From NCBI GenBank assembly GCA_964036045.1, contig OZ038382.1:107158578-107222577 (forward strand): a DNA stretch of 64,000 nt, written 5' to 3'. A model generated the notes under the pieces. That model did no database searches. It saw only the letters and a program-made list of their open reading frames with translations, and had not been told where the DNA came from. Made by a program: the position numbers and the translations under genes. Of this stretch, positions 50,810 to 62,579 are shown one piece after another. The stretch's first letter is position 1. The number at the start of each line of letters is the position of its first letter. This DNA is from Eutreptiella sp. 'Long Island Sound 2002'. Taxonomy: Eukaryota > Euglenozoa > Euglenophyceae > Eutreptiales > Eutreptiaceae.

Positions 50810-51804
50810 ATCTGAAACTGGCCCGGCGGCCCCTGCACAAGGCAACCGATTCCAGCCTGGGCACCCAGGCCCTACACCTCTGGCCGGCTTTAAGACGTCT
50901 CCCCAAACACGTCGTCTTACACCTCGTCAAACAAGAGTCCCATCGGTACAGCCTGGGGAACGGACACACAGACTTGCACACCCACAACCAGCTTGCAGAG
51001 CATATGCGGGACGGCGAGGACCCGCCGCTACAAGACCACATGCACACGCACCTCCAACACCTGCCGCCAATCCCACGCCCCGGGGAACCACCAGCCTACG
51101 TACCAGACGATCGAATCTATAACGACACGGGGCGGGCATACCACTTCCCACAACCCATCCGCACCATGGCGCACATTCCAGGCAGCCAAGCGGACAACAC
51201 CCTTATGAACCACCTCCAACATAAAATGCGCACCACATTATACTTCTCAGCTCTTGACCCATCCCTAATACCGGTGCACCTACAAACGCGACGTGCCCAA
51301 CTCTTGCTCGAACAATTGCCCCTCCTAGACAGGGTGGCACGCTGCTATGCCCGGTGAGGTATAGACATACCCCCGGAATACACCATATGCCCCTGCAATC
51401 TCCAACAGCCAGAGACGTGGGAACACTTCAAACAATGCCCATTGGCCCAAGGGGGCAACCACCTGGCCACGTGGACACCGGAGGACACCATAGCACAACA
51501 CGCCGGATGGTGCCCGGCCACGCCACCGGCAAATGAGGTTCGGCACGTGATGCGGCAACCGAAGATCAAGGAAGCGGTACTCAGGGGAGCGGTGCCACTC
51601 CAACTCTACAGGGTCATCGCCGACCACGCCCCGGAACGTAGGGCCACAGTACGTCACATGCAGCTCACCTCAGTCAAGAGAGAGGACACACAGTTACAGC
51701 ACCGCGTCCAAGTATACGCACAAGAAGCACGACAAACAACCCACGACCGCCGTATGTATTATAACCTCCTCATCCACTACCAACATACACAGCCCAGCGA
51801 CTAA
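50810..51804 (+). pseudogene. non-LTR retrotransposon (LINE) 3' end: RNase H and zinc knuckle
   Basis: One frame with an in-frame TGA (51355-51357). The RNase H tail is recognisable: ATDSSLGTQALHLW (catalytic Asp region), LHLVKQESHRYSLGNGHTDL (His and last Asp). Further on, CPCNLQQPETWEHFKQC is the Cys/His knuckle common at LINE ORF2 C-termini. Upstream EN and RT domains are missing, which is the usual 5' truncation. The junction with element 3 is near 50800. Confidence 0.8.
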
Positions 51805-51889
51805 CCACACGCACTGGCACGCGGCAACCGCCAGGCAACTGCCGTCCTGCCACCCGGAGCGCGTGCACTCCCTCCCGTATAGAGGCCTG

Positions 51890-52234
51890 ATGGTCCCGCA
51901 AACAATACCTCTCCTCAGGATGCCCGAAGGTGAGGCTCCGCATCCGCGGCCGGGAAACCCGTGCGGAGTCTGCTGGGAGGTGAACGACGAAAATGGCAAC
52001 CCGCTCCGTGGGCATGACCTCGGCTGCGGCGGCACCGAGCAGATGCACTGGTTCTGCGGCCCGTGCATTGCGAACTTGTGGTCATGCCCACTTTGCCGGC
52101 GACCGCATCTACTCTGCACAGCTCCGCCGCCGCGCAAAACGCAAGCCGAAGACCTCACACTCCACACACTGCGCAAGCTGATCGAGCAAAAAAGTCTGGA
52201 ACAATGGTGCGGGGGGGGACAGCCCCGACGATGA
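51890..52234 (+). CDS. RING-finger protein, 5' part of a frameshifted ORF
   Basis: ATG at 51890. The chain has a RING-like pattern: CGVC, then Cys, His, C..C (HWFCGPC) and CPLC, with typical spacing and a Trp-Ser before the last pair. Downstream helix LTLHTLRKLIEQKSLEQW. The frame is lost in an 8-G run at 52210-52217; the peptide continues sensibly in the +1 frame (DSPDDEWMDVLIDKD). It lies 85 bp after the LINE frame. It may belong to the LINE family as an accessory ORF, to the next LINE copy as ORF1, or to a captured gene. Confidence 0.55.
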   Translation: MVPQTIPLLRMPEGEAPHPRPGNPCGVCWEVNDENGNPLRGHDLGCGGTEQMHWFCGPCIANLWSCPLCRRPHLLCTAPPPRKTQAEDLTLHTLRKLIEQKSLEQWCGGGQPRR

Positions 52235-53556
52235 GTGGATGGACGTCCTCATCGACAAGGACCCGACGACACCACCCCCTCGCCTCCCCTGGCGCGCACC
52301 AACCTGGGCACTGCCAGACCCGGTGGCGGACCCCATGATTTACGTCCCCGACAACGAACATTACGACGACGCGCCACGGGGCGGTCTACCCCCCATTGGC
52401 AATCTGCCAGACAGTTGCGGCCCCGTCATCCCCATGAACCTCAACAAGTACCGCACCATCGTCGTCACCCTCACCACCTGCCTGCTGTTTGCCTTTGGCT
52501 GGCTGGTGGGGGACGCGGAATGGGCGATGGAGAATCGTCCGCGGCACCCATGGCGGCAAATGGGGGGAACTCTTCCACCGCAGCGGGGCCATGAACCCGG
52601 GGGCGACAGAGAGGCTGTTGGCGGCGTATCTCATATGGAGGGGCATACCCCTCCCACGCAGCCTCCAGCCACTGGCAAAGCGTGCCCAACAGCCGCACGT
52701 CCCTCCGCTGCAGCCGGGCACGTACGGCAATGCGGCAGTGGCCAGGATGATGGCCAGAAGTACCCGGCTCAACGGCTCATCCTCCTCCTCCCAGAGAACC
52801 GGGACCATCACCACCCGCCCGCCCCGATCCCGCGCCATCACAGCGACTAGGGCCACGAATGTACGTTCCCGAGCACCGTCGGCCGCAATGTCCTCCACGT
52901 CCTCCGGCCCATCCAGCTCTGCCCCCCCCCCACTACCCGTCGCCACACCACACCAACAGCTTGCCGCCGACGCCACGCGGACTACGGACGCTCCGGCACC
53001 ATCGAGGGCCGGCACGCCACAGAGCCCCCGACAAGAGTGTGCGTCCAAACGGGCGGCACAACGACACCCAGCACAACACCACGCGGCCACAGGGATCCAG
53101 GGACACCGGGCATCACCTGCCGGGAGCGGAGCCGTACCCAGCACCACGATTACGGGGACGGTGGGCACCCGGCCCAAAGAACCCCCTGGCACCGCACACC
53201 TGCACAGCGAGCCGACCCCGAGCCCGACAGGAAGCTTGCAACCCCAAACACCACCCGGCGTGTCGGCACACGATCACCAGCCGGCAGGCAGACAGGCGGC
53301 AGCAACACAGGCTGACCCGGAGCCCGGACCGAGCCATGGCACACCTGACCAGCCGACAGCGGGACTAGCATACACCTCGCCCGAAGATCTTCCCACGGAG
53401 GCACATGCCGCTACCCCGACCGACACCGCCACCACCCGGCCCTCCGACACCGTGCGCCCCCACGCCCAGAACCCCACTGAGGACCTAGACCCCCAGGCTC
53501 CGGCAATGACAAGCACGACGGCCCCAAGGGACCTGCCGGCCACGACACACGCCTGA
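52218..53556 (+). pseudogene. continuation of RING ORF: hydrophobic segment and Pro/Thr-rich region
   Basis: Frame 52218-52556 reads an acidic stretch, then IVVTLTTCLLFAFGWLVGD, a possible membrane segment. At a 6-G run (about 52561-52566) the sensible frame moves +1 again to WGELFHRSGAMNPGATERLL, AAYLIWRGIPLPRSLQPL, and then a long Ser/Thr/Pro/Ala-rich tail to 53556. Two +1 shifts, both in G-runs, suggest either decay, base-calling indels or slippage. Confidence 0.45.
52630..52725 (+). repeat. 96-bp duplicated segment, copy 1 (inside RING ORF tail)
   Basis: Matches 59113-59208 at 93 of 96 positions by eye. It encodes the IWRGIPLPRSLQPLAKRAQQ stretch of the RING-associated ORF. Confidence 0.85.
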
Positions 53557-56500
53557 CCAGCGTCCCAGCGACACCACGCCCCACCCAGCCGGGCCGACGG
53601 CACGGCCCGCAGAACCGTCATCTCCCGGTTGCCCAGCCCCCACCCCGGGAAGCAGACTCAGGCCGCCGCCCGTGTCGGAAGGCCACGCCCGAGAGGCAGC
53701 GCAACCGGCGGGCGATGAAGCCGCGCCGCCCGCACCGCCAACCCAACCGCAAAGCGGGGAGCCCACGGTGGGCGCGGAGGAAATGTTGGGACCTCCACAA
53801 CGGACAGCAACGCCAACACCAGTGGGGGAACCTGGCGCAGGAGCGGACCGGCCAGCAATACAGCATGCCGACCAACCAAACATGGCATTACACGGAAGCG
53901 GCGAGGCATCGACCGCTGGCCAACCTGATATGGAACCTGAAGGACCAATGCCGGACACCGAGTGTGAGGACGGCCTCTGGCCACCTACAGCCCGGGGAGC
54001 GCAACCCGCAGGTCACGAGGGCGCCGCCCCCTTGGCGAACGTAGCGCATCACGCCGACGCAAGCGCGCCGGGGGAGGCGCTGCCACGGGACCCACTGGGA
54101 ACCCGCGCGACGTCAGAGACCGGGAAACCACACCTGACACGCCCCAGCGCGCGGCCGGCAGGGAAATGTCACCCAGCACACACAACCCGACGACGACTCT
54201 TTCGATGTCTTCATGGAGTCCTGCATGGCTGACCCCCACACGGTTCCAACGCCGGCGGCACCAAGCGTCAGCCCGGAGCAACTACGCAACCATGCGGAGG
54301 ACACACCCCTCACGATACCATGCCAGGCACACGTCCAGCGCGATTACACCGCCCTGGGGCGCACCGGGCAGGCTACCGCTGCGGGTGAAGGACATGCGGC
54401 CGCGAGCGGAGCAGCGGACCAGACCACGGCCGGGCGCAGCGCCCCAGGCAGTGGCGCGCGCCTGGTAGCGGACACCAACACCGAGGAAATGCCCTCCATC
54501 CTCCCCGCCGTGGCCGCAGCGGAAGCCGCCGCCCGCAAGCCCGCCCGCATCACAGCCCAACCCGCGTCCACCACCTCCTCCTCATCCTCCGACCCCCCCC
54601 TCCCCGCCGCCCTCATCCTCAAGGCCACGGCAAAAGCCAAAGCCGCGGCCGCACGCACCGACCCCCCGACCCCCACACAGGCGACTCGGGCACTTGGCAA
54701 CACACCGGGAAGACCCCCAAACCGACATCGGCGCCCTCACACCTCCGGACAGAGGTCCTCTTCAACCAGGAACCGGACCCCAACACCAAACCCGACCCCA
54801 AACCCAAGCCGGCGCCCACGTGAGCACACACAACACCACAAACACAACGACACAAACCCAACCGACACCACCCCCGGCCGGACCCTCACCAAAGCCAGGA
54901 CCCCCCACCCACCACAACCCACGCCCCCCTCCCACCGGCACCCACCACCACCGCAGAGGCGGCCACCCAACACGACCCCGTCCAAGCCCTCGTCCGCATC
55001 CCGGTCACCAAGCGTCCCGCCATCCATCTTCCGCAAACCACCACCACCGCCGGCCAAACCAACCGGGGGACGTGGGAAACCTCGACCACCGTCACCGTCA
55101 AGCCCGGCCCCCAACCCGCCCTGCTTGCCCACCACATAGTGCAGCCCCAGGGACTGCCCACGATGCCCAACCCCGTCCCCCACAAGGGGGACCGGAAAAC
55201 CCACAAGGGGTCCATGGGCCATACCCGCAACACCAACCCCACCACTACCTACACCACCACCACCAGCGGCCCCACCACCACCACTCCCAACACCACCCCC
55301 ACCACTACCACTGCCCACCGCCCTACCCCACCGGGCCACAACCCCCCGTGCACGAACAGCACCAGCGAATGGGATGACAGCCACCGAGCGCTCCACCCGC
55401 ATACCCCACCTACCGCCAGGGGCCACCCCCCCCGTACCAGCCACCCCCCCCATACAAGGAACCGTATCCGTATCCCCCCGGCCACCACGTCCACGCCGAA
55501 GGGCCCCCCCGGTCCCAACCCCGCCAAGGACAGTCGCTCGACCCATACCACCAGCCGCTGCCGCCACCACACCCCTACGTGGCGGATCCATGGACGACGG
55601 GGGACCTCCCCCCCCCCCCAGTACCAGGCGGCATCACGCGAAGCCCCCCAGGACCCGCCGACGCCTCCTGACTTGCCCGACTCGAGCAATGAGGCCCGGT
55701 CCCGCAAACAGCGGCGATCCCGCTCCCCCCCCGCACGACACACTCGCCCACGGCGCCCACACTCCCCACACCACCACCGCGCCTCAACCACCCACTCGCA
55801 CCGCTCTCGCTCCCCCAGGTGCCACCACGACCCCCCAAGACCCCGCTCCCGCCGCTCCCGCTCCCCCGGGCACCACCACTAGCGCCACCGCCGCCCCATG
55901 TCCACCTCCCCCTCCCCCCTCCGGCCATACAAGACCCCCACCCCCAGCCCCCGCCACCACCGCTCCCGCTCCCCCCGACGCCGCCAGGCATGCCACCGCC
56001 GCCCCACGTCCACCTCCCCCTCCCCCCACAAGCCCCGCCGGGCTCCCCGTTCCCCCTGCCGCCCATACCCATCCACCACCCCCAGCCCCCGCCACCACCA
56101 CTCCCGCTCCCCCGGACGCCACCAAGCGCGCCACCGCCGCCCCATGTCCACCTCCCCCTCCCGTTCCCCCCTCCGCCCGTACCCGTCCTCCACCCCCAGC
56201 CCCCGCCAGCGCCGCTCCCGCTCCCCCAGGCACCGCCACCCCCGCCACCACCGCAGGTCCACGTCCTCCCCCCGCCGCTCCAGGACCCCGGGCACGGACC
56301 CCTCCCCCCCCCAGGCCCCCGCCCACCTCGCCTGGTGGTCTGCCCCCGCTTTGCAGGAGCTCCGCCGCTGGGTGAAGTGGGCCGGGGGAGCGGGAAGGCA
56401 CGATGGGGTGCACATGGTGCATACCTTCAAGGAGGTGTGCACCCGCACCCCCGCCAACCCCAAGTAGGCCGGCCCGGAGGCCAGCATGCCACAAGCGGCA

Positions 56501-56732
56501 TGGGAGGCCCTCCTCCGCGATGCGGTCCAGGGCCTCCGCCCCCCCTACACCACCCAAAGCCCTCCACCAGTGGCTCCAGGCCACCCACCCCCAGGCCTGG
56601 GCCGCCGGCGCCCCCTCCCCACCCCGCCCCTCCCGCCACCACCACACCAGGAAGGGGGAGGACAAGGGCAAGGGAAGGGCAGGAGACACCAAGGGGCACT
56701 CAGGCAAGAAGGCACGGAGGGGCCCCAAGTGA
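53557..56732 (+). pseudogene. Pro-, His- and Arg-Ser-rich ORF remnants
   Basis: Shifting frames on the plus strand. An acidic segment (MEPEGPMPDTECEDGLWPP, about 53930-53990), His/Pro-rich low complexity, an SR-rich block (about 55690-56300, repeated SRSP units with a ~120 bp DNA periodicity) broken by one in-frame TAG at 55880-55882, and ends such as LQELRRWVKWAGG (to 56467) and GHSGKKARRGPK (to 56732, reached through a C-run shift near 56540). I cannot assign a function. A nucleic-acid-binding ORF1-type protein is one possibility. Confidence 0.35.
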
Positions 56733-59095
56733 GGGCAGGCACTCACAGGGACAGGACGCCGGAAGAGACACCACATGGGGGCAGGAAACCACCCAAGAAC
56801 CAGGAAGGGGCGGGAGCGGGGACCAAGGCACAGGGGAAAAGGGCACCACGGCAAACGCCACGACCCACAGCCAGGAAGAGCATACCACGACTGGGGGACC
56901 AGCACCGCCCCACCCCCAACGAACGCCCCACGACTCCCGGGGGCGCACCCCCCAACACACACCGCCGAAGCAAGCATCGGACGCCGTACGGATCACACCA
57001 GCGCACACCCACCAGCCACCGGAAACCACACGGGGAATGGAGGGCACACCTACACGGGGAGAACGGGCCACACCCACAGAGGGAGCCGCAGGGAACGCCG
57101 CCGCACGGCGCACCACCACGCCCTCACCGCCAGGCGACGACCCCGGCCGCCACAAGGGCCACCACACAGGCACCGGAAGAGGACGCAGGCACGGCCACAG
57201 CGACCAGGACTGGGGACCGAAACCCCCAGAGGACACGGGACCAAGGCACAGGCCCCCAGGGAGGGCAACCCCACGGACCGTCACGCGGTCGACCTACCCG
57301 ACCCACCAGCCCGAGCCGCACGCCGAGGCCCCCACAGCACGGACCCATCGAGACACCCACACCTAACCGCACCCCGCAGCCACCAGCCAGCCACACTTCG
57401 GCCCGCACTCCGCACCACAACACAGGCCAGGCTGACCTCCACTGACCCACCACTGCACAACGCGAGACCACGGCACACCGCACCACAGCGCGCCACGGTG
57501 CAACGCGCCACAGCACGACGCGACGCGACGCGGCACAGAGCGGCACAACTGACCCTAACCTGAGTGACTAACCGAAGCAAGCCACCGCACACCCTGGGAG
57601 GCGCCGCACCAGCACGCCACGCACCAGCACCGCAGGCCACACACGGGGCCACAGCGCGCCTGGCAACAACGGTGGCGGACCACCCAGAAGGTTAAAACCG
57701 GCACCGCAGAGAGGGAAAGGACACGAACAACCCCAGCCCCCTAACCCAGAGCCAAAAGCAGCCGCCTGGCGCAGCCGCCCAGCATGCAGAGCCAGGACCT
57801 AACCCGGCAAGAAGGGGCGCCAAGCCCACCGTGTACATAGCCCACCCGACCCATGGGGCCGGAACACGGCCAAAGAGAACGCAACTGACAACAGCAGCCC
57901 GGAAGACAACACTGAATGCGGGCCAGTGCGTGCGCCAGCCCAGGGAAGGCAGAGGGAGGAACAGGCAAACCCCCCCCCAAAAAAAAAACAAAACAACAGT
58001 GGGGGGAGGCAGGGGGGCGCGAAAACAGCCCACAGCCACCAAACCGCCCGCCAACACCACCAGAGGCGGCCAAACCCCCCCCCAGAAGGCACCGAAGACA
58101 GGACCCCCAAAGAGGCACAGGGGGACCACCCAGCCAAAACCGGCAACACCAAGCCAGGAACGGCGGCCCACCGGGAAAAGGGACACCGAAACAAGCAGAC
58201 ACACACCACGAAAAAAAAAAAAGAGCCAGCAACCCAGCCCGAAAGAAAGGAGATGGGCAGACAGGGACCACAAGGCCCGGGACAGGGACACCCAGCAAAA
58301 AAAAAAAAACAAAGCGCAAAAAACACACCCCGACAACCCAGCCAAGAAGTGCTGGGCACAGCTGAGACCCGGGCCCAGCACACACGCCCACACCGCACGC
58401 CAGAACCGGAAACGACGGGGGGCAAGCGGGGAGCCCGAGCAATCACACACGTCCCATAAGCAGGCTGACAACCCCAACCACGAACACCACAGACAGCCGA
58501 CACTAGAGGGACAACACCACAAACCGTGCCCAAACACACCCACCCAAGATCCGGGCCAGGACTGGCGGGGTTAACAAAACCCACACCCAACCGCGAACCG
58601 GACCCAAACACAAACGCAGCACAACAGTAGGAAACCCAGTGCCCACAGCCCGGGCACTGAGGCAGCCCGTGCCATGCAGGTGACCCGGCAAAACAAGATC
58701 TGGAGACCGGGGGTAAGGCTGCATCCTAAGGCCTGCGCTGCTTTGGGACTCGAGGCGGAGCGTGCGACACCCAAGCGCCTCGGAACCCTAGTACCAAGAA
58801 CATGCATGCATGCCTTGGGAACGGGATACGCCAGTAAGTCCGGTGAACCCCTAATGTTCCGCCCAAAGGAGGGGACGTGCGCAGGCACGGGGGCACACCT
58901 TCCTGGCGAGACAAGCACGTCACGCTGTCGGCGATCAGCCATCCCGGTGTTGCCCGGGGCCGCTTTGTTGGGGGCCAACAGTCAGGTCTAGCGGGATGTA
59001 AGCCGCCTCCCCTCTTCACGCGCGGAGCCTCTTCCTGTTCGTCACAGGGGCGACGCCAGGGGGAACCATGGGGCGCCTCTCCACGACCGAATGCA
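56733..59095. other. A/C-rich low-complexity DNA
   Basis: The plus strand is strongly A+C-rich with purine and A runs (e.g. 57968-57985, 58210-58225, 58300-58312). ORFs on both strands are compositional. From 58680 onward composition becomes balanced, with no recognised gene. Confidence 0.5.
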
Positions 59096-59208
59096 CCTAC
59101 CTACCTACCTACCTCATATGGAGGGGCATACCACTCCCACGCAGCCTCCAGCCACTGGCACAGCGTGCCCAACAGCCGCACGTCCCTCCGCCGCAGCCGG
59201 GCACGTAC
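59096..59208 (+). repeat. (CTAC)n microsatellite plus 96-bp duplicated segment, copy 2
   Basis: Four CTAC units (59097-59112) followed by the duplicate of 52630-52725. After 59208 the two copies diverge at once. A stop codon follows directly (TGA). Confidence 0.85.
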
Positions 59209-59956
59209 TGAAGCGGTACCCAGAACCCCATGGCTAGGTTACGGCATACAACCGGTCTCCGGTCCACTAACCCCATGTACGGAAGGGAAGACGCCTGCTG
59301 ACGCTCCGTTCCGTGCCGTAAAGCCCCGCATCGGCAACCGATGCACCGCCAGCGGAGATTTGTGTATCAGAATATCAGGAATCAACAGGGTTTTATTTTC
59401 ATATTGTTTCCGTCAATTTTTACGCTTCCGTTCTGATACTCACTATTTTGACTGCTGGCGGTTGGGTCGCGACTTTACCGCAACCGCCAGTTTAACTGTT
59501 TATAATGGAAATTTTAACGCAATCCGTCACGAAGGCTCCAAAGCCTTCAGGAACTGCATGGACGCTTCCGCAATTTTCACATCTTACACTTGCAACCTTA
59601 ATCCGAATTTTTCAGGATGTCGAAATCGGATTTTCGACTTCGACATCCCCGCAACTGATTTGACCTCTTTCGAGTGGACCTACGTGCTTCCCTATGCACG
59701 AATCAACTTTCCTTTTATCCTGCCCTCCATTTGTCTTAAAGATATGGGCAAAACAAAGTTGATTCGTGAGGCCACTTGTGAAGGTCATATCTCGTGTTGC
59801 TTGCGAGGAATGACAATAAGGAAACGTGGGATGTATTCACAATACTCTCGACGTAATTTAGGAAGCATTATATGCCTTGCGTCTCCACACGTGCGCGCTA
59901 GTGTAATGGATCATGGTCAAGAGGGTAGAGTTTGCGTTACAACTCATTGGCCATGA
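59209..59956 (+). CDS. hypothetical ORF, unrecognised
   Basis: The frame is open from 58877 to 59956, but only the part after 59340 lies in moderate-GC DNA, where about 200 codons without a stop is notable. It includes VYNGNFNAIRHEGSKAF and DFDIPATDLTSFEWTYVLP and is rich in Phe, Cys and Asn. No motif is recognised and no start can be chosen. It could be an exon, a retroelement remnant or chance. Confidence 0.25.
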
Positions 59957-62108
59957 TATTGCGTGCGTTAAGATAACTTTCGAGTGTAGCGCGCAAGTGT
60001 TGGTGTTGCATAGGAACTCTCCTTGAGTTCCTATGAGCGATTGACACAAAGTTATGCCCTTGGAGGGGCATGACATATCGTGGTGGGAGCTACCTTTTTG
60101 GGCAATATGTGGTATGTGCCATGTGTTGGGTTGCGTGCCCATTTGGCGGGTCCATCACTCCAAGCCGAACCCGCCAATGGACCTCATATTGTGCAAGCCC
60201 CTTCTCCATACTCCCCACGATGAATTGCAAGCCTAACCTTCGTGAAGGGAAGCCTGTGTGGTGATCCCGAAGCGATGCGTTGGGAGCAAAATGTGTGTTT
60301 TGCAATTTTCCATATTTTCATGTGCCCACTTGGGAAGTAGCGCTCGTAACCTTTCAAGGCGCCCCAAGTAGAGCACATATGTGGGATCGAAGGTCATTGG
60401 TGTCAAGTCATTGTGTTTAGAAGGATTAGTTGATTGCACGATCCAAGCCGAAGATATTATAATATAATTTTGCACCTTTCAATGCACTTTTGTGTGTCTT
60501 TGTGCCAATTTTGCCGTTTTTGGCCCGTGATGATGTCAAGTGGCGACCGTGTATCTCAGCTTTGCGCTCAATTGACATCATGACCCAAGTATGTTATGAG
60601 GGTACATACTTCGGTGCGCAACATATCTTGGACCCGGCGAATAACTCCTCTTTGGCTTGGCATACCGTGGCCGCCATGTTGGCGATTTGATACTATCCCA
60701 AATCATGGGCTCACTTGGCGACCCTGCCATTCCCAATACCGGAGGAGTTGGGCGACGCCCAAAAGATATGTTGGACACATGTGACTTGATACCAATCCTA
60801 CGGCACACTCCGGTCCAAGTCGGGCATGTGCCTTATTTGCCCCAACCATGAGTGTGCGCATTTTTGGCCATTTTGAGCAATTTTCCACTTTAGTTGCCCG
60901 CCGTGCACTATGTTCTAACCCTCGTGCACGCCAGACGCATGGACCAATGGACCATATATGACATGGGTGTTATGTATGTTGGTCCCCATGGTTTACACAC
61001 CACGTGGGCGAAGCGGAGCAACCTTCGTTAAGGCGCTAGCCCAAAGTGAGTGTGGGCAATTTTGCCATTTTGGCGTTTGTGGACCCAATTGGGATCGTCA
61101 CCACGCCGAGTAGCATGGAGATCTCTAAGAGCCAAGAGCATGGGAGTCTACGTTGGACCCGCGGTGGATCGCGTATGGAATGGCAGATCTGATCTCCAGG
61201 CCGGCGTGGAGATATACTATTGGGAGCACACCGAATTTTGGCTCATTTCAAGCAGCCAAAATGACCCCATTTTGGGACCCCAATTTCCCCCTTCCGTGTG
61301 GTCAATTGGCGGGCCCATTTCTCTATGCCCACAGGGAGCCCCGACCTAATTTCAAGTTGTACACTCAGATATGAGTCCTAGGTCCTGCCTCCTACCCTGT
61401 GAGCCATTGGCCTTACCTTGGCCGGGCGAGCCACGCGCGGGAATGACGCCAATTTTGGTGATTTTGGCATCATGACCCCACTTGACTCACCCGTGTTGTC
61501 CTGATGCCGGGACCTCAGAGGGAACCAGGTTGGGTGAGGGCTCCAGGGAGTTCGTACTCGAAGGGCATATGGTCAGTTGCCTCGTCCCTACCTCTGGCGG
61601 GTCCGGACGAGAGGTCAATTTTGGAGTTTTTCAAGCTAATATCAGTTTGGGCTGAAACAGCCCATTTTCAGCTACCAACTCCTGAGGGATAATGGCGGGC
61701 CGATATCTCTGGCTCAGAGAGGAGTTGGGACCTGTCGTTGAGGGAGCATAGGGAGCCACTGTCAGTTGGCCCTGGAGCTCATTGGCTCCCAGGAACTCGC
61801 CTGTGGCTGTGCGAAACACCTCCCCCATTCGCAGGGTTTCAGGGTCCGGACTGAGCAGGGCATGGGTTGTGTTTGAGCCCCCGCCCCTACCAGCCACTGA
61901 GAGGGTCGGACCTGGGATTGGGATATGAGTTGGGACTGAGTGTCTATTGTCCCTTGATGCCCTTACCCCAGTCCAGTCTTAACCCCATGTGTACATATCC
62001 TGATGTGTTGCTGTACATACTTTTGTTCCCTTGTTGCAGAGTGGCAAGGATCCTGAAACGCTTTGTCACATGACATGAGCGCATTGATGCCCCTGTGAGC
62101 GTAGTGCT
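59957..62108. other. intergenic DNA with several perfect hairpins
   Basis: Moderate GC; frames closed below about 100 codons. It contains perfect inverted repeats at 60009-60035 (11-bp stem, 5-nt loop), 60143-60177 and 60531-60580. No gene is supported. Confidence 0.5.
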
Positions 62109-62235
62109 TTGCCTGCCTGCTCACTTGCGCGTGTCCCGCAGCGTCCCGTGGCTGGCCCCCCACGGGAACGTGTCAAAAGCGTTTCACCGCCGCGGGGTTA
62201 CCCAGCCCTCGCGTGCCACTCGGGGCCACCAACCC

Positions 62236-62312
62236 CGAGCAGCGCAGCGCAGCTCGCAGCTCGCAGCGCAGCGCAGCGGCTCGCAGCGCAGCGCAGCGGC
62301 TCGCAGCGCCAC
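62236..62312. repeat. GCAGC-rich short tandem repeat
   Basis: Imperfect repeats of GCAGCGCAGC and CTCGCAGC over about 75 bp, with two longer units GCAGCGCAGCGGCTC. Confidence 0.8.
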
Positions 62313-62579
62313 CCAGCGACAGCGCCGAGTTCGTCACGGAGCCAGCAGCGCCGTTCAGAGCATCGCCCTGACCGCGCCGCGACCGTGAAGGAAGTGGACA
62401 AACCAGACCCATCGGCCGACCAGCAAGGCCGCGTCAACCACTTCCACAACCACCGGCTGACCAGCACCAGCCGCACGCCCAGTCCAGTGCTGCAGCACCC
62501 GCCTCAACAACCACCACCAGTTCGTTGAGTCGAAGGAGTGCATACGAAGGACCTCAAGACCAACTACGCCCCCGCTGCC

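Noticed and set aside
57692-58611. Minus-strand Trp/Cys/Phe-rich ORFs of 230-280 codons
   Set aside because: Same compositional artefact, in the A/C-rich block; three overlapping frames are open together with no conserved motif.
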